NCBI GenBank assembly: GCA_025766275.1
Contig: JAFKAC010000140.1
Coordinates: 1-64,000, forward strand
Length of the DNA: 64,000 nucleotides
From: Lactarius indigo
Lineage: Eukaryota > Basidiomycota > Agaricomycetes > Russulales > Russulaceae
Direction: 5' to 3'
The translations under genes were made by a program, and so were the position numbers. Under the pieces are notes generated by a model. The model ran no database searches. It had not been told where the DNA came from and saw only the letters and a list, made by a program, of their open reading frames with translations. Position 1 is the stretch's first letter, and each line of letters opens with the position of its first letter. Shown here piece after piece: positions 10,504-20,508 of the stretch.

Positions 10504-11468
10504 CCCCAGAAACCAAAATACTCTCAGAGTTCATCACTGAATACCTAAGGAAAGAGTATATCCAACCATTGAAATCCCCCTATGTGTCCCCATTCTTCTT
10601 CATCAAGAAAAAGGATGGGAAACTGCGCCCAGTACAGGATTACCGCCACCTTAACGACATCACTGTGAAAAACCACTACCCACTCCCCCTTATCCCTGAA
10701 CTCATTGATCGGATTTGGGACGTGTGACTCTATTCAAAACTGGATATACAATGGGGATACAATAATATTTGCATCAAGAAGGGGGACAAATGGAAGGTGG
10801 CGTTCAAAACCAATCAAGGGTTATTCAAACCAAGGGTGATGTTCTTCAGCTTAACAAATTCCCCTAGTACCTTTCAAACTATGATGGACACCATCTTCTG
10901 AGAGCTGGTGTTAACAGGAGAGGTCATTGTATACATGGACGACATCCTAATTGCAACACCCGATAATCTTGAACACCATTGACGCGTATTACATCAAGTA
11001 TTGGACCTATGTAATGAACACGATCTTTACATCAAACCAGAAAAATGTGTGTTTGAAGTCCACAAGGTGGAATACCTAGGGCTCATCATTGGGAATGGCA
11101 AACTATGCATGGACCCCATCAAAGTCCAGGGGGTACACAACTAGAAGGCACCAAAATCACTCAAGGAAGTATGGGCCTTCCTGGGATTTTGCAATTTTTA
11201 TAGACGTTTCATAAAAGGGTTCTCAACTATTGCAAGACCCCTACACAACCTCACAAAAAAGGATACCCCATGGAATTGGACAGAGGTGAGACAAAAAGCA
11301 TTCAATACTATCAAAGACCAGATTAGCAGGGAACTGGTACTTCTATTTCCCCAATTGGATCAACCTTTTGAAATTGAAGTGGATGCCTCCAGTTATGCCC
11401 TGGGAGCTGTATTAAACCAAAAGGGGGAAGATCAAAAACTCCATCCAGTTGCATTTTACTCTGAGTCC
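10504..11468 (+). pseudogene. G2 reverse transcriptase and start of RNase H
   Basis: Clear Gypsy RT motifs in order: [59 protein letters not shown], the catalytic VYMDDILI (10930-10953), KPEKCVFE, FLGFCNFYRRFI, and the RNase H start EVDASSYALGAVL. In-frame TGA codons lie at 10725, 10899 and 10980, all where related RTs have Arg (as in DIFRDL and EEHRR). A TAG near 11143 replaces a conserved Trp. The frame breaks at FYSES where LTR-A copy 3 enters. Confidence 0.85.
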
Positions 11469-11637
11469 TGATGAACAGCAAGGACATAACCAATACTCAC
11501 AGTGACAAAGTAGACTGTGGTGAGATACTGGAGGCAGCTGGATAGCAGCAGAGGGTTGTGTCAAGCAAGTGAAGCAGAAGTGTCTGGCACACAAGCAGTG
11601 AGAACTGATATTGTTACATCAGAGGGAGGGAGCTTAC

Positions 11638-12242
11638 TGTTGATAAGTGACCCTTGCGCACTTAGCGGCTCGTACGGACCGGACTTGCAGCATGGACTGC
11701 TTTAGATTAGATATATAGGACTTGTAGATTAGATACTGTTTGATCTGTACAATCTATTACTTATCATTGCGTCACCTATGACATCATGTACTATGACATC
11801 ATGCGGACTCCTCTGGACTTGTCATTGTACTACGTCTTTGTTCTTCCTTTAGATATATCCTTATTGTGATATCATCTTAGTCTGGACCCTTCTTGTTCTA
11901 TACGCCTTGTTCTCCATATGCACACTCCTTTGTCCTGTTGTAGAACAACGCGCTCCTTGTATTTTGTGACCTGTAGTTACTTCCCTTGTACTAGTGTCAC
12001 GCCTCTGTACAGTATAAGTAGACTGCTTGTACGCCCTGGTCCACATCAGTTCTCTCACTGCTGTGTGCCAGGTATGTCTTCTCTTCTATAATACTATCAT
12101 CAGTTCTCTCACTGCTGTGTGCCAGACAATCTCTCTTGCTTCACTTGCCTGACCCCCTGTTGCTGCTTCAAGCACTCTTGCATATCTCACCACAGACACC
12201 TTTGCCCTCTGTGAGTATGCTCTCTATCTGTGCTGTTCATCA
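11638..12242 (+). repeat. 5' LTR of the Copia element (LTR-A)
   Basis: TGTTGATAAG...CTGTTCATCA. A TATA-like CAGTATAAGTAG lies near 12010-12025. Downstream, a 25-bp segment starting CAGTTCTCTC is directly duplicated around a 29-bp spacer (about 12047-12124); the solo LTR at 32960 shares this duplication, while those at 9389 and 27222 lack it. Confidence 0.93.
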
Positions 12243-12254
12243 GGTTATGGGCCC
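12243..12254 (+). other. Probable primer-binding site, half-tRNA(iMet) type
   Basis: GGTTATGGGCCC follows the LTR immediately. It is complementary to the anticodon arm of initiator tRNA(Met) (around the CAU anticodon), not to a tRNA 3' end, and resembles the site known for Drosophila copia, which primes from a tRNA(iMet) half-molecule. The tRNA itself is not in the window. Confidence 0.6.
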
Positions 12255-13023
12255 TGGTGCCCTAGCCACTCCACTTGGCTGGTCACTGTCTTCCTAGGAG
12301 GACACACCAGGCTAAGGTCTGTCTGGGGCCTTACCAGCCTTGCCCAAGGCAGAGGACAGTGGGGCGCCACTTGTCTCTGCTGAGGAACCTCCTGTGTATG
12401 TACTGCCCAGTAGTCCTACTTTCACCCCTACTGTTTTCCTAGCCCCTGCGCTATGCGCAAGGAGACTGGGTCTGGTAGCCCCTTAACTTCAAAATATCCA
12501 GGCGTGCATGGCCCACTGGGCTGTGTATTGTGGAGCTTAGCGCCAGCTGTCTCTGGTGCTCCACACTGGGCGCAGGATCTCCTCACCATGGGAGTGTAAA
12601 ACCTGGTTCAGGCTCTGGGGGGTGTTCACCTTATGGTGTTCTGCAACCAGATACCTGCCTTGTAGCGGCAATGGGAAAGGATTCAGTAAAGCCACTTGTG
12701 GCGATGAGGCAACCAACAGGCCGAGAAGGCTGAGGTAGACAGCCTTGGGCTCTGAAAGCAATCCCTTCACCTTCCCCCTGACGCAAACCATTTGAGCTGT
12801 GTCTTAGACACATCCTGGCTGGCAGCTAGCTCATGGTATGGCAAAGGGACTCTCTCAACCTGGGCCTAGCCCTTGTATCACTGGCATACTATCAGGAGGC
12901 AGGACGCGTTAGTGTTCTGGCCTTACAGAATCACAGACAGGAGTGGTATCCCCCTCTATCTTTGTCTTGCAAACTATGAAGCACTATCGCTGACTGCTCC
13001 TCGGCGATAGATAAATCATCCCA
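12255..13023 (+). other. Copia leader without coding sequence
   Basis: About 770 bp between the primer site and the Gag-Pol ATG. No long frame fits the polyprotein. It probably holds the packaging signal and 5' UTR; I see no distinct motif. Confidence 0.5.
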
Positions 13024-16000
13024 ATGTCTGGCTCTTCATCTACCCCTGCTGCTGGTGCTGGTGCTCCTCCCAGCCCCACCGGTGGCTCTGCAGGAGGCTC
13101 ACTCCCTCCTCCCTCTGGATCCACACCTTCCACACGCGTATCTGCCGCGTATGGTGCAACATTCGGTATGCCCTCTGGCATCCGCCTTGAACAGTTTGAT
13201 GGCACTGGTTGGAACGAATGGTCTGGCACCATTGAGGCCATCCTCACGCTGCACGAAGCTGAGGATGTGTTCACTCTGGATACACCCCCATCTGGTATCA
13301 CTACCGATGAGTGGGACTCAGTCCAGCGTCGTTCCAAGGCGTACCTCCGCCTCTACCTCAAACCAGATGTCTACTCGCTTGTGGCAGATAACACTGCCTA
13401 TCCTACCTTTAAGGACAAATGGGCCAAGCTCAAGGACGTATATGGAGGTGCTTCGGGCAGCACCACCATCTTTAACTTGTGGATTCAGATAACACAAGCC
13501 CGCCTCAACGACTCCGCACCCATGGCTGCTCAGCTGGCCAAGCTCAATGAGCTTAGGGTTGCCCTTTCCAACGCGCAGATGGGTGTCTCTGACGTCCAAT
13601 ACTGCCTCATTCTCCTCCACGCACTGCCGCCCTCTTATGAGGTGTTGGCCTCAACGATCCTCGCCAGTGGGGCCCCCTCCACACTCAAGCACGCTGAAAT
13701 AATTGCGCGCATAGTGTCGGAAGAGGCTCGTCGCTCTGGGCCCTCTGGCTCCTCCCTCAACAAGGTGGCCCCCGTCAAGTCGACGGGCAAGAAGGGCAAG
13801 AAGGACCACTCTGGTCTCACTTGCCACTACTGCAACAAAAAGGGCCATATCAAGCCTGATTGCAGGAAGAGGAAGAAGGATGAGGCTGACGCAAAGGAGA
13901 AGGAGAAAGCAGGCAACAAGGCTGCCAATAGTCACATTCTTGTACCTACCACCGCCTCCATTAAGGAGGTTGAAGAGCCCGCCATAGACTGGGCCTCTGA
14001 ATCAATTGGTGTTGCCTTGTATGCTGCCTCGCGTGTGCGTTGGATGATGGACAGTGGTGCCACTCACCACATCACCCCACATCGGTCTGACTTCAAGGAC
14101 TACACCCCAACCAAAGGCACTGTACGCCTGGGTGATAAGTCCACTATAGACCAAGTGGGTGTCGGGTCTGTCGTCTTTACAACGAGCCAGGGTATCTCTA
14201 TCACCCTCAGTAATGTGCTACACCTACCACAGGTGAAGACGCGCTTCTTGTCGACGCGCGCCCTAGCACAAAAAGGTGCTGAGATTGCCTTTGACAGTGG
14301 CTCATTTAAAATATCTGTCAACCAAAAGTGTGTGGCCAAAGGCTACCTTGAGGACAACCTGTACTGGTTGGACGCAGCCAGCATCGGCCTCAACGCCCAC
14401 ACAAAATCAAATGCTGCCACACTTGATATCTGGCATCAACGCATGGGACACATCTCCTCTGCAGCGCTGAAGGCGCATGGTCCCTCTGCCACTACTGGCA
14501 TGGACATAGATAGCTCCACCACGGCCCACGCAGTCTGCCGTGGGTGCGAGATGGGTAAATCCACTCGCCAACCCTTTTCTGCGTCCTCAAATAAGAGGAC
14601 AACTCGTCAATTTGAAATTGTGCACAGTGACCTCGCCGGTCCTATGCAGACTCAGTCCTTGCAAGGCTCGACATACACAGCCACCTTCATAGACGACCAC
14701 ACTAAGTTCACTGTGGTCCACTTCCTTAAGTCGAAGGACCAGTTTGCTAAGTCGCTGCAGATGTATTTGGCTTGGGGTGAAACCCAGTCTGGCCATAAAC
14801 TGCGCGCTCTGCACTCTGACCGCGGTGGCGAATACATGTCGAGTGTCACGCAGAACATTCTTAAGCAGAAAGGGATAGAGCATCACCTCACGATGCCGGG
14901 TTCACCACAGTCTAATGGGAAAGCCGAGCGGTTTAACCGCACCATTATGGATAAGGCAATGTCCATGCTTCACACAGCTGGCATGTCTAAAGGCTTCTGG
15001 GAGCATGCAGTGTGCGCAGCTGTGCACATCTATAACCGCTCTCCAGTCCGTGGGCTTAAGTGGCGCACTCCTTATGAGCTCTGGCACTCTGGCAAAGTGC
15101 CTGATGTCTCACATCTTCGCGTCTTTGGATGCAAGGGGTACATGCACGTACCCGCTGATAAGCGTCGCAAATTGGATGTGAAGGCCATTGAGGTCACGCT
15201 TATTGGGTTTGAGCCCGAATCAAAGGGCTATAAGCTCTGGGACCGCTCAACCCACTCCGTTCGAGTGTCCAGGGATGTGACATTCGACGAGAGTAGCTTC
15301 CCGTCCCTCCAGGGTGTTGAGACACACCCCACACCTTCACCATCAGTTGTGCCTAGCACAACAGTGACTGCCGTGCCTCACCCGCCGGCGTTACCACCAA
15401 TGCGAGCCCCCTCCCCTGCACACTCCAGTAGTAGTGAGGAGGAGGATGTTGAAAAGCTCCTAGACCCCCCACAAGTCCAACCACGCCCAACCACTCCACC
15501 ACCTGCTCTGCCAGCTCTGCCCACCACACCTAAACGTGAGCAGACCACTCCCACTTCACCCCCGCCGCGTCCTAGTGCAACGCGCATTATGCGCCATGTC
15601 CCTCCTCCCTCACCAGAAATGCCTGGGGGATTTGAGGATCGTGCACAGCATAGTCAGCTGCTGCACGAGATGGACAATGCACCAAGGCGCAGTGCTCGTG
15701 CCCCTGTCCCTAATCCGCGTTACTTCAATACGGACAATGCGGCATGGCGCGGCAGGCGTCTGGGGTATGCGGAATTACTGGCTGCTGCCTTTGTGGGCCG
15801 AGACCCTGCAACTTATGCAGAGGCCATGCGGTCTGCAGCTGCAGAAGAGTGGACTAAGGCGTGTCAGTATGAAATGGACGCCCTAGCTAAGAATGGGACT
15901 TGGGAGTTAGTGGATCTCCTGCCTAACCGTAAGGCAGTAAAATCCAAATGGGTCTTCAAGCTCAAAGCAGATGGCCGCTACAGAGCTCGCTTGGTGGCTA

Positions 16001-17346
16001 AGGGATTCACGCAGATCCCTGGCGTAGATTTTGATGAAACCTTCTCTCCCGTCGCACGATTTGAGTCGCTACGTTTACTTCTGGCGTTGGCCGCGCTGGA
16101 GGACTGGCACATCCATCAGATGGATGTCAAGTCTGCTTTTCTCAATGGCGTGCTTGACGAGGAGATATACATGGAGCAGCCACAAGGTTTCACTGTCACT
16201 GGCTCTGAGACGAAGGTGTGTCGCCTAGTTAAGGCGATCTATGGTCTCAAACAGGCCTCCCGCGCATGGAACTTGCAATTCCATGGAGTGCTCACTGCAC
16301 TCGGCTTTAAGCGGACGTTTGCTGATGCTGGCATATATGTGATGCCTCAACGGGAGGGGTATGATCCACTCTTCGTTATTGTCTACGTTGACGACATCAC
16401 TATACTGGGTCCCTCGCTGAGTGGTATCAAGCGTTTGAAGTCAGACTTGTCTGAACGCTATGAGATGACAGATCTCGGGGAGATAGAATCTTATCTTGGT
16501 ATGCGCATTGTGCGCGACCGCTCCCTTAGACGCATCGAAATAGATCAGTCTGGCTACATCAAGGATGTCCTTGAACGCTTTGGCATGTCCGATGCCACAC
16601 CACACAACACACCCTTGCCCGCTGGTGCTGACGAGCACCTGGTTAAATATACGTCGCAGGCAACTGCCTCAGATATCTCTCACTACCAATCTCTTATTGG
16701 GAGTCTGCTTTATGTGCAGATTGGCACTAGGCCAGATATCTCCTTCGCTGTGTCACGTTTGGCGCAGTATGCAGCGAATCCCTCACCACAACATCTGCGA
16801 CTTGCGCAGTATGTCCTATCCTACTTAGTGGGAACTATGGATATGCGTATTGTCTATGATGGCGCCAATGGCGATGGCCTTCATGGCTACACTGATTCCA
16901 GCCTGGCTGATCAGACCGACGACCGCCACTCCACCTCTGGTTATGTGTTCCTACTAGCTAACGGTGCAATAAGCTGGTCTTCGCGCAAGCAAAAGACTGT
17001 TGCCCAAAACACAACGGAAGCGGAATACATGGCCATGACCGACGCGGCCAACCAGGCTGCGTGGTATCAGAGCTTCCTCACGGAACTCGGGTACGAGGTC
17101 GACGACCCCATCCCACTGCATGGTGACAATAAGGGTGCCATTGACTTGGCCTTGAACCCTGTCACTGGGAGACGGTCTAAGCACATTGCCATACGGCATC
17201 ATGTCATTAGGGAGTACATCGAAAAGGGGACCATCACCCTTATTAGAACCCCTACTGTGGACATGGTTGCGGACGGCTTTACAAAGTCATTACCGCGTGT
17301 CCTGCTGCAGAAGCACAATGATGACATGGGACTTATATGTACTTAG
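13024..17346 (+). CDS. Copia Gag-Pol polyprotein, 1440 aa, intact
   Basis: Encodes all proteins for Ty1/copia-type retrotransposition. Order: Ala/Pro/Ser-rich start, a Gag (UBN2-like) domain to about residue 250, zinc knuckle CHYCNKKGHIKPDC at 267-280, aspartic protease MDSGATHH with Asp343, the pre-integrase HHCC-like region (about 468-520: WHQRMGH, CRGCEMGKS), the integrase core with D536, D599 and E635 (35 residues between the last two), a Pro-rich integrase tail, RVT_2-type reverse transcriptase (MDVKSAFLNG with Asp1034; YVDD at 1121-1124), and RNase H (Asp1291 in GYTDSSLAD, E1334 in TEAEYMAM, then HGDNKGAIDLA). No stop or frameshift occurs and all catalytic residues are present. Gag and Pol lie in one frame with no sign of a programmed shift. 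It is CpG-rich, unlike the decayed elements around it. Confidence 0.96.
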   Translation: MSGSSSTPAAGAGAPPSPTGGSAGGSLPPPSGSTPSTRVSAAYGATFGMPSGIRLEQFDGTGWNEWSGTIEAILTLHEAEDVFTLDTPPSGITTDEWDSVQRRSKAYLRLYLKPDVYSLVADNTAYPTFKDKWAKLKDVYGGASGSTTIFNLWIQITQARLNDSAPMAAQLAKLNELRVALSNAQMGVSDVQYCLILLHALPPSYEVLASTILASGAPSTLKHAEIIARIVSEEARRSGPSGSSLNKVAPVKSTGKKGKKDHSGLTCHYCNKKGHIKPDCRKRKKDEADAKEKEKAGNKAANSHILVPTTASIKEVEEPAIDWASESIGVALYAASRVRWMMDSGATHHITPHRSDFKDYTPTKGTVRLGDKSTIDQVGVGSVVFTTSQGISITLSNVLHLPQVKTRFLSTRALAQKGAEIAFDSGSFKISVNQKCVAKGYLEDNLYWLDAASIGLNAHTKSNAATLDIWHQRMGHISSAALKAHGPSATTGMDIDSSTTAHAVCRGCEMGKSTRQPFSASSNKRTTRQFEIVHSDLAGPMQTQSLQGSTYTATFIDDHTKFTVVHFLKSKDQFAKSLQMYLAWGETQSGHKLRALHSDRGGEYMSSVTQNILKQKGIEHHLTMPGSPQSNGKAERFNRTIMDKAMSMLHTAGMSKGFWEHAVCAAVHIYNRSPVRGLKWRTPYELWHSGKVPDVSHLRVFGCKGYMHVPADKRRKLDVKAIEVTLIGFEPESKGYKLWDRSTHSVRVSRDVTFDESSFPSLQGVETHPTPSPSVVPSTTVTAVPHPPALPPMRAPSPAHSSSSEEEDVEKLLDPPQVQPRPTTPPPALPALPTTPKREQTTPTSPPPRPSATRIMRHVPPPSPEMPGGFEDRAQHSQLLHEMDNAPRRSARAPVPNPRYFNTDNAAWRGRRLGYAELLAAAFVGRDPATYAEAMRSAAAEEWTKACQYEMDALAKNGTWELVDLLPNRKAVKSKWVFKLKADGRYRARLVAKGFTQIPGVDFDETFSPVARFESLRLLLALAALEDWHIHQMDVKSAFLNGVLDEEIYMEQPQGFTVTGSETKVCRLVKAIYGLKQASRAWNLQFHGVLTALGFKRTFADAGIYVMPQREGYDPLFVIVYVDDITILGPSLSGIKRLKSDLSERYEMTDLGEIESYLGMRIVRDRSLRRIEIDQSGYIKDVLERFGMSDATPHNTPLPAGADEHLVKYTSQATASDISHYQSLIGSLLYVQIGTRPDISFAVSRLAQYAANPSPQHLRLAQYVLSYLVGTMDMRIVYDGANGDGLHGYTDSSLADQTDDRHSTSGYVFLLANGAISWSSRKQKTVAQNTTEAEYMAMTDAANQAAWYQSFLTELGYEVDDPIPLHGDNKGAIDLALNPVTGRRSKHIAIRHHVIREYIEKGTITLIRTPTVDMVADGFTKSLPRVLLQKHNDDMGLICT

Positions 17347-17358
17347 ATTGTAGATCAC

Positions 17359-17365
17359 GGGGAGA
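17359..17365 (+). other. Polypurine tract of the Copia element
   Basis: GGGGAGA lies immediately before the 3' LTR and 13 bp after the Gag-Pol stop; it is the expected primer site for plus-strand DNA synthesis. Confidence 0.75.
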
Positions 17366-17970
17366 TGTTGATAAGTGACCCTTGCGCACTTAGCAGCTCG
17401 TACGGACCGGACTTGCAGCATGGACTGCTTTAGATTAGATATATAGGACTTGTAGATTAGATACTGTTTGATCTGTACAATCTATTACTTATCATTGCGT
17501 CACCTATGACATCATGTACTATGACATCATGCGGACTCCTCTGGACTTGTCATTGTACTACGTCTTTGTTCTTCCTTTAGATATATCCTTATTGTGATAT
17601 CATCTTAGTCTGGACCCTTCTTGTTCTATACGCCTTGTTCTCCATATGCACACTCCTTTGTCCTGTTGTAGAACAACGCGCTCCTTGTATTTTGTGACCT
17701 GTAGTTACTTCCCTTGTACTAGTGTCACGCCTCTGTACAGTATAAGTAGACTGCTTGTACGCCCTGGTCCACATCAGTTCTCTCACTGCTGTGTGCCAGG
17801 TATGTCTTCTCTTCTATAATACTATCATCAGTTCTCTCACTGCTGTGTGCCAGACAATCTCTCTTGCTTCACTTGCCTGACCCCCTGTTGCTGCTTCAAG
17901 CACTCTTGCATATCTCACCACAGACACCTTTGCCCTCTGTGAGTATGCTCTCTATCTGTGCTGTTCATCA
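17366..17970 (+). repeat. 3' LTR of the Copia element (LTR-A)
   Basis: Same length and sequence as the 5' LTR apart from the A at 17395. It ends CTGTTCATCA and is followed by the target duplication CTTAC. Confidence 0.93.
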
Positions 17971-18434
17971 CTTACCTGGCACACAAGCAGTGAGAACTGA
18001 TGTGGACCAGGAGTGTACATGGTACTATACTTATACTCCTACAGAGGGTGACAGTAATACAAGGTAAGTAGCGCTAGTCACAGAATACAAAGGTGCTATT
18101 GTTCTACAAAGGGACAAAGGAGTGGACACTTTGAGAACAAGGAAAGGAGAACAAGGAGAGTCCAGAACTAGATGATATCATACTGACATCATAATAAAGA
18201 TAATACCAAGTAAAGAACAAAGCAAAGTACAAAGGCGTTATACAACGCAGAGTCTGGATGTATGATGTCATAGAAGTACAGTGATGTCATAGATGATGCA
18301 ATGATAAGTCCAGATTGTACAGATCAAATAGTATCTAATCTACAAGTCCTGTATATCTAATCTAAAGCAGTCCATGCTGCAAGTCCAGTCCATACAAGCC
18401 GCTAAGTGCGCAAGGGTCACTTATCAACAAGTCC

Positions 18435-19002
18435 CTAACAGAAACTGAATGAAATTATGACATCTATGACTGGGAATTACTTGCTATTGTCAAAGCCCTG
18501 TGGACGTGGCACACATACCTCATAGGATCCCCCCATCTTATAACCATACACACTGACCACACCAACCTCCAGTACTGGAAGGAACCACGAAAAATAAGCT
18601 GAAGAGTAGCCTGAGAATTCCAGGAACTCTCAGAATACAACTTCATACTTAAACATATCCCTGGTACAAAGAATACGCAGGCCAATTCACTATCTAGACG
18701 CCCAGATTATGACGATGGCACCACAGATAATGACCACATTACAGTACTACCAGACGAAGTATTCCTCAAAATCACCCAGACATCTATGCACAATATGGAC
18801 ATATGGACCCAAATTGTGCAAAATATTGATGAAGCAACACTCCTTCCATGGGTAGAACCCCATAACTTGAAAAAACACAATGGACTGTGGTGGAAAGGCA
18901 ACACTCTCGTTGTTGTGGGAAACAACGACCTTAAACAGGGGGTAATTACCTTTTTCCATAACACTCTGAGTGCCAGACACCCAGGAATTGCAAACACCCT
19001 AG
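18435..19002 (+). pseudogene. G2 RNase H, chromo-type linker and start of integrase
   Basis: Continues the G2 pol frame after the nested insert: YDIYDWELLAIVKALW, HTDHTNLQYW, LSEYNFILKHIPG and QANSLSRRPD (RNase H end), then WWKGNTLVV and HNTLSARHPGIANTLE (start of the integrase zinc-binding region). TGA codons lie at 18450, 18600 and 18612, where relatives read AERNY and SRRVAR. The sequence breaks off at about 19002 against an LTR-A fragment, so the integrase core and the 3' LTR of G2 are missing. Confidence 0.8.
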
Positions 19003-19356
19003 AGCTTATACTCATACAGGGAGTGACACTACTACAAGGTGAGTAACACCTAGTCACAGAATACAAGACGCATTGTTCTATACAAGACACAAAGGAGTGG
19101 ATATAAAGAGAACAAGGCATTGAGAACAAGAAGAGTCTAGAGCAGGATGATATCATAATGACATCACAATAAAGATAAGAACAAAAGTAGAACAAAGAAA
19201 TGTAGTACAATAACAAGTCCAGAGTGGTCCATATGATGTCATACATACATGATGTCATAGTCCAGATTGTACCGATCAATAAGTAATCTAATCTAAATGT
19301 AGTCCATTATCTACTTGTCTATTAGCCACTAAGTGCACACAGGCTACTTATCAACA
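19003..19356 (-). repeat. LTR-A copy 6: reversed fragment
   Basis: Matches LTR-A from TATACTCATACAGGG-like sequence through CACTTATCAACA-type end at 19356. The TGATGAACAG end is missing, and there is no target duplication, so a deletion or recombination removed it with the end of G2. The left limit is uncertain by about 10 bp. Confidence 0.75.
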
Positions 19357-20215
19357 GCATACATATGAAGAGGGGGAGGAGGTGGCTGGGGTGATTTACA
19401 TTTCCCTTTTTGTTTCGAGGTGGAAAGAGTTAATTGGTGAGAGTCCCAATCATATGCGGGGGTTGGCTGAGCTGCAGTCCTGATGCATAGTCCCCACAGT
19501 CTTGGTTTGTTGACTCAAGCACTATTATAGGTTATCCACCCTGGGAAATCAAGGAGGACTTCATACCATGTATTTTTGTTCTCAAAGTATTCAATATTGA
19601 TACTAGGCTTTGGGGTTCAGAGGAGGGTGTAGCCTCAATGAGGTTCCCAGACAACAGCACTAGTAGTGATATTGGAGAGAGTCAGGTTTGTTTGCCATTG
19701 AACTAGTTGTTTTTCTGTACTGTTGTTGTAATCCTGTGCTGGTTTGATGTATGCAAAATCTCCAGGGTTATTTGTCACCAGTGTGACGAAATCTGGTTTG
19801 TTAACAAGGTACTTTGTGCCACAACCTCTGGCAGAGTAGTAGGTCTACTCTTATGTCACAGTTCCAGTGGACTGGACATGACAGTTGTTTGCATGGGCCC
19901 ACAGTAAGGGTGTGATCAGAGATGTTGAAGTTACTTTGATCAAGTAACTTAGAAGTCAGGGGTTCTTGGCTCAACTCAGGGAGTTTGCAAGAGAGAGGGG
20001 TTCAGGAGATAAGCTGGATTCAAAACACTAAGAGTAGACAAGCTTTGTACTACTTCAACTACTGGTCTTATATATTGTACAGACTGGTGTTTTTTGTGAC
20101 TATTTTCTGGTGAACTCATAGCTACTGTGAGCTGGCAAAAGGCATTCATACATGGCAGAGAAGTGAAACATGAGCTGGCAATTGATAAAGATGTGGCAGG
20201 TTTGTGACCATGATG
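19357..20215. other. Unassigned sequence between G2 and G3
   Basis: About 860 bp with stops in all frames. Its low CpG content resembles old transposon sequence. I recognise no domain and no terminal structure. Confidence 0.35.
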
Positions 20216-20508
20216 TCATGTGTGTGTGACAGGTGATGAGATCAGAAATGAGAGGAAGAGGATATTGGTTGTGGATGGTGACAGCATTGATTTTTTAAGT
20301 CTTGTACTGGGCATAGCTTCCCATCCTTCTTTTTGATAAAGAAGAAGGATGATGTGTATAGGGACTTTGAAGGGCATATATACCCTTTCTTTAGTTGTTT
20401 GTCTATCCATTCACAAAGCTTCTTGTCTTCTTCTTGAGTCATGGGGTATATTTTACAGTCAATAGCATCAGCTGTCCAGGGCTTAAATGCAATGGTGTGG
20501 TCCCAGGG
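20216..20508 (-). pseudogene. G3 reverse transcriptase, second part
   Basis: On the minus strand: AIDCKIYPMTQEEDKKLCEW, then [18 protein letters not shown] and, after a one-base shift, TIHNQYPLPLISDLIT. This is the start of a Gypsy RT, cut before the catalytic YMDD block. It joins to 21809-21900 when LTR-B is removed. Confidence 0.75.

Larger units (their letters stand above)
11638..17970 (+). mobile_element. Complete Ty1/copia retrotransposon, 6333 bp, TSD CTTAC
   Basis: Has two 605-bp LTRs (11638-12242 and 17366-17970), a leader with a probable primer-binding site, one uninterrupted Gag-Pol frame and a polypurine tract. Five-base target duplications CTTAC flank it (11633-11637 and 17971-17975). 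Comparing the LTRs by eye I find one difference (G at 11667, A at 17395), so the insertion is recent. It is the only copy of this family in the window with internal sequence; the others are LTRs only. Confidence 0.95.
11469..18429 (-). repeat. LTR-A copy 3: solo LTR in G2 pol carrying the full Copia element; TSD AGTCC
   Basis: Two pieces, 11469-11637 and 17971-18429, together form one reversed LTR-A (TGATGAACAG to CTTATCAACA). Flanks are AGTCC at 11464-11468 and 18430-18434. The Copia element at 11638-17970 separates the pieces. Joining the flanks restores the G2 frame across the RNase H domain. Confidence 0.9.

Noticed and set aside
7691..18614. TGA read as tryptophan or other codon reassignment in the Gypsy element
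   Set aside because: Related proteins have Arg at most of these positions, TGG is used for Trp throughout, and the intact Copia and host genes use TGA and TAG normally. CpG deamination explains the pattern.
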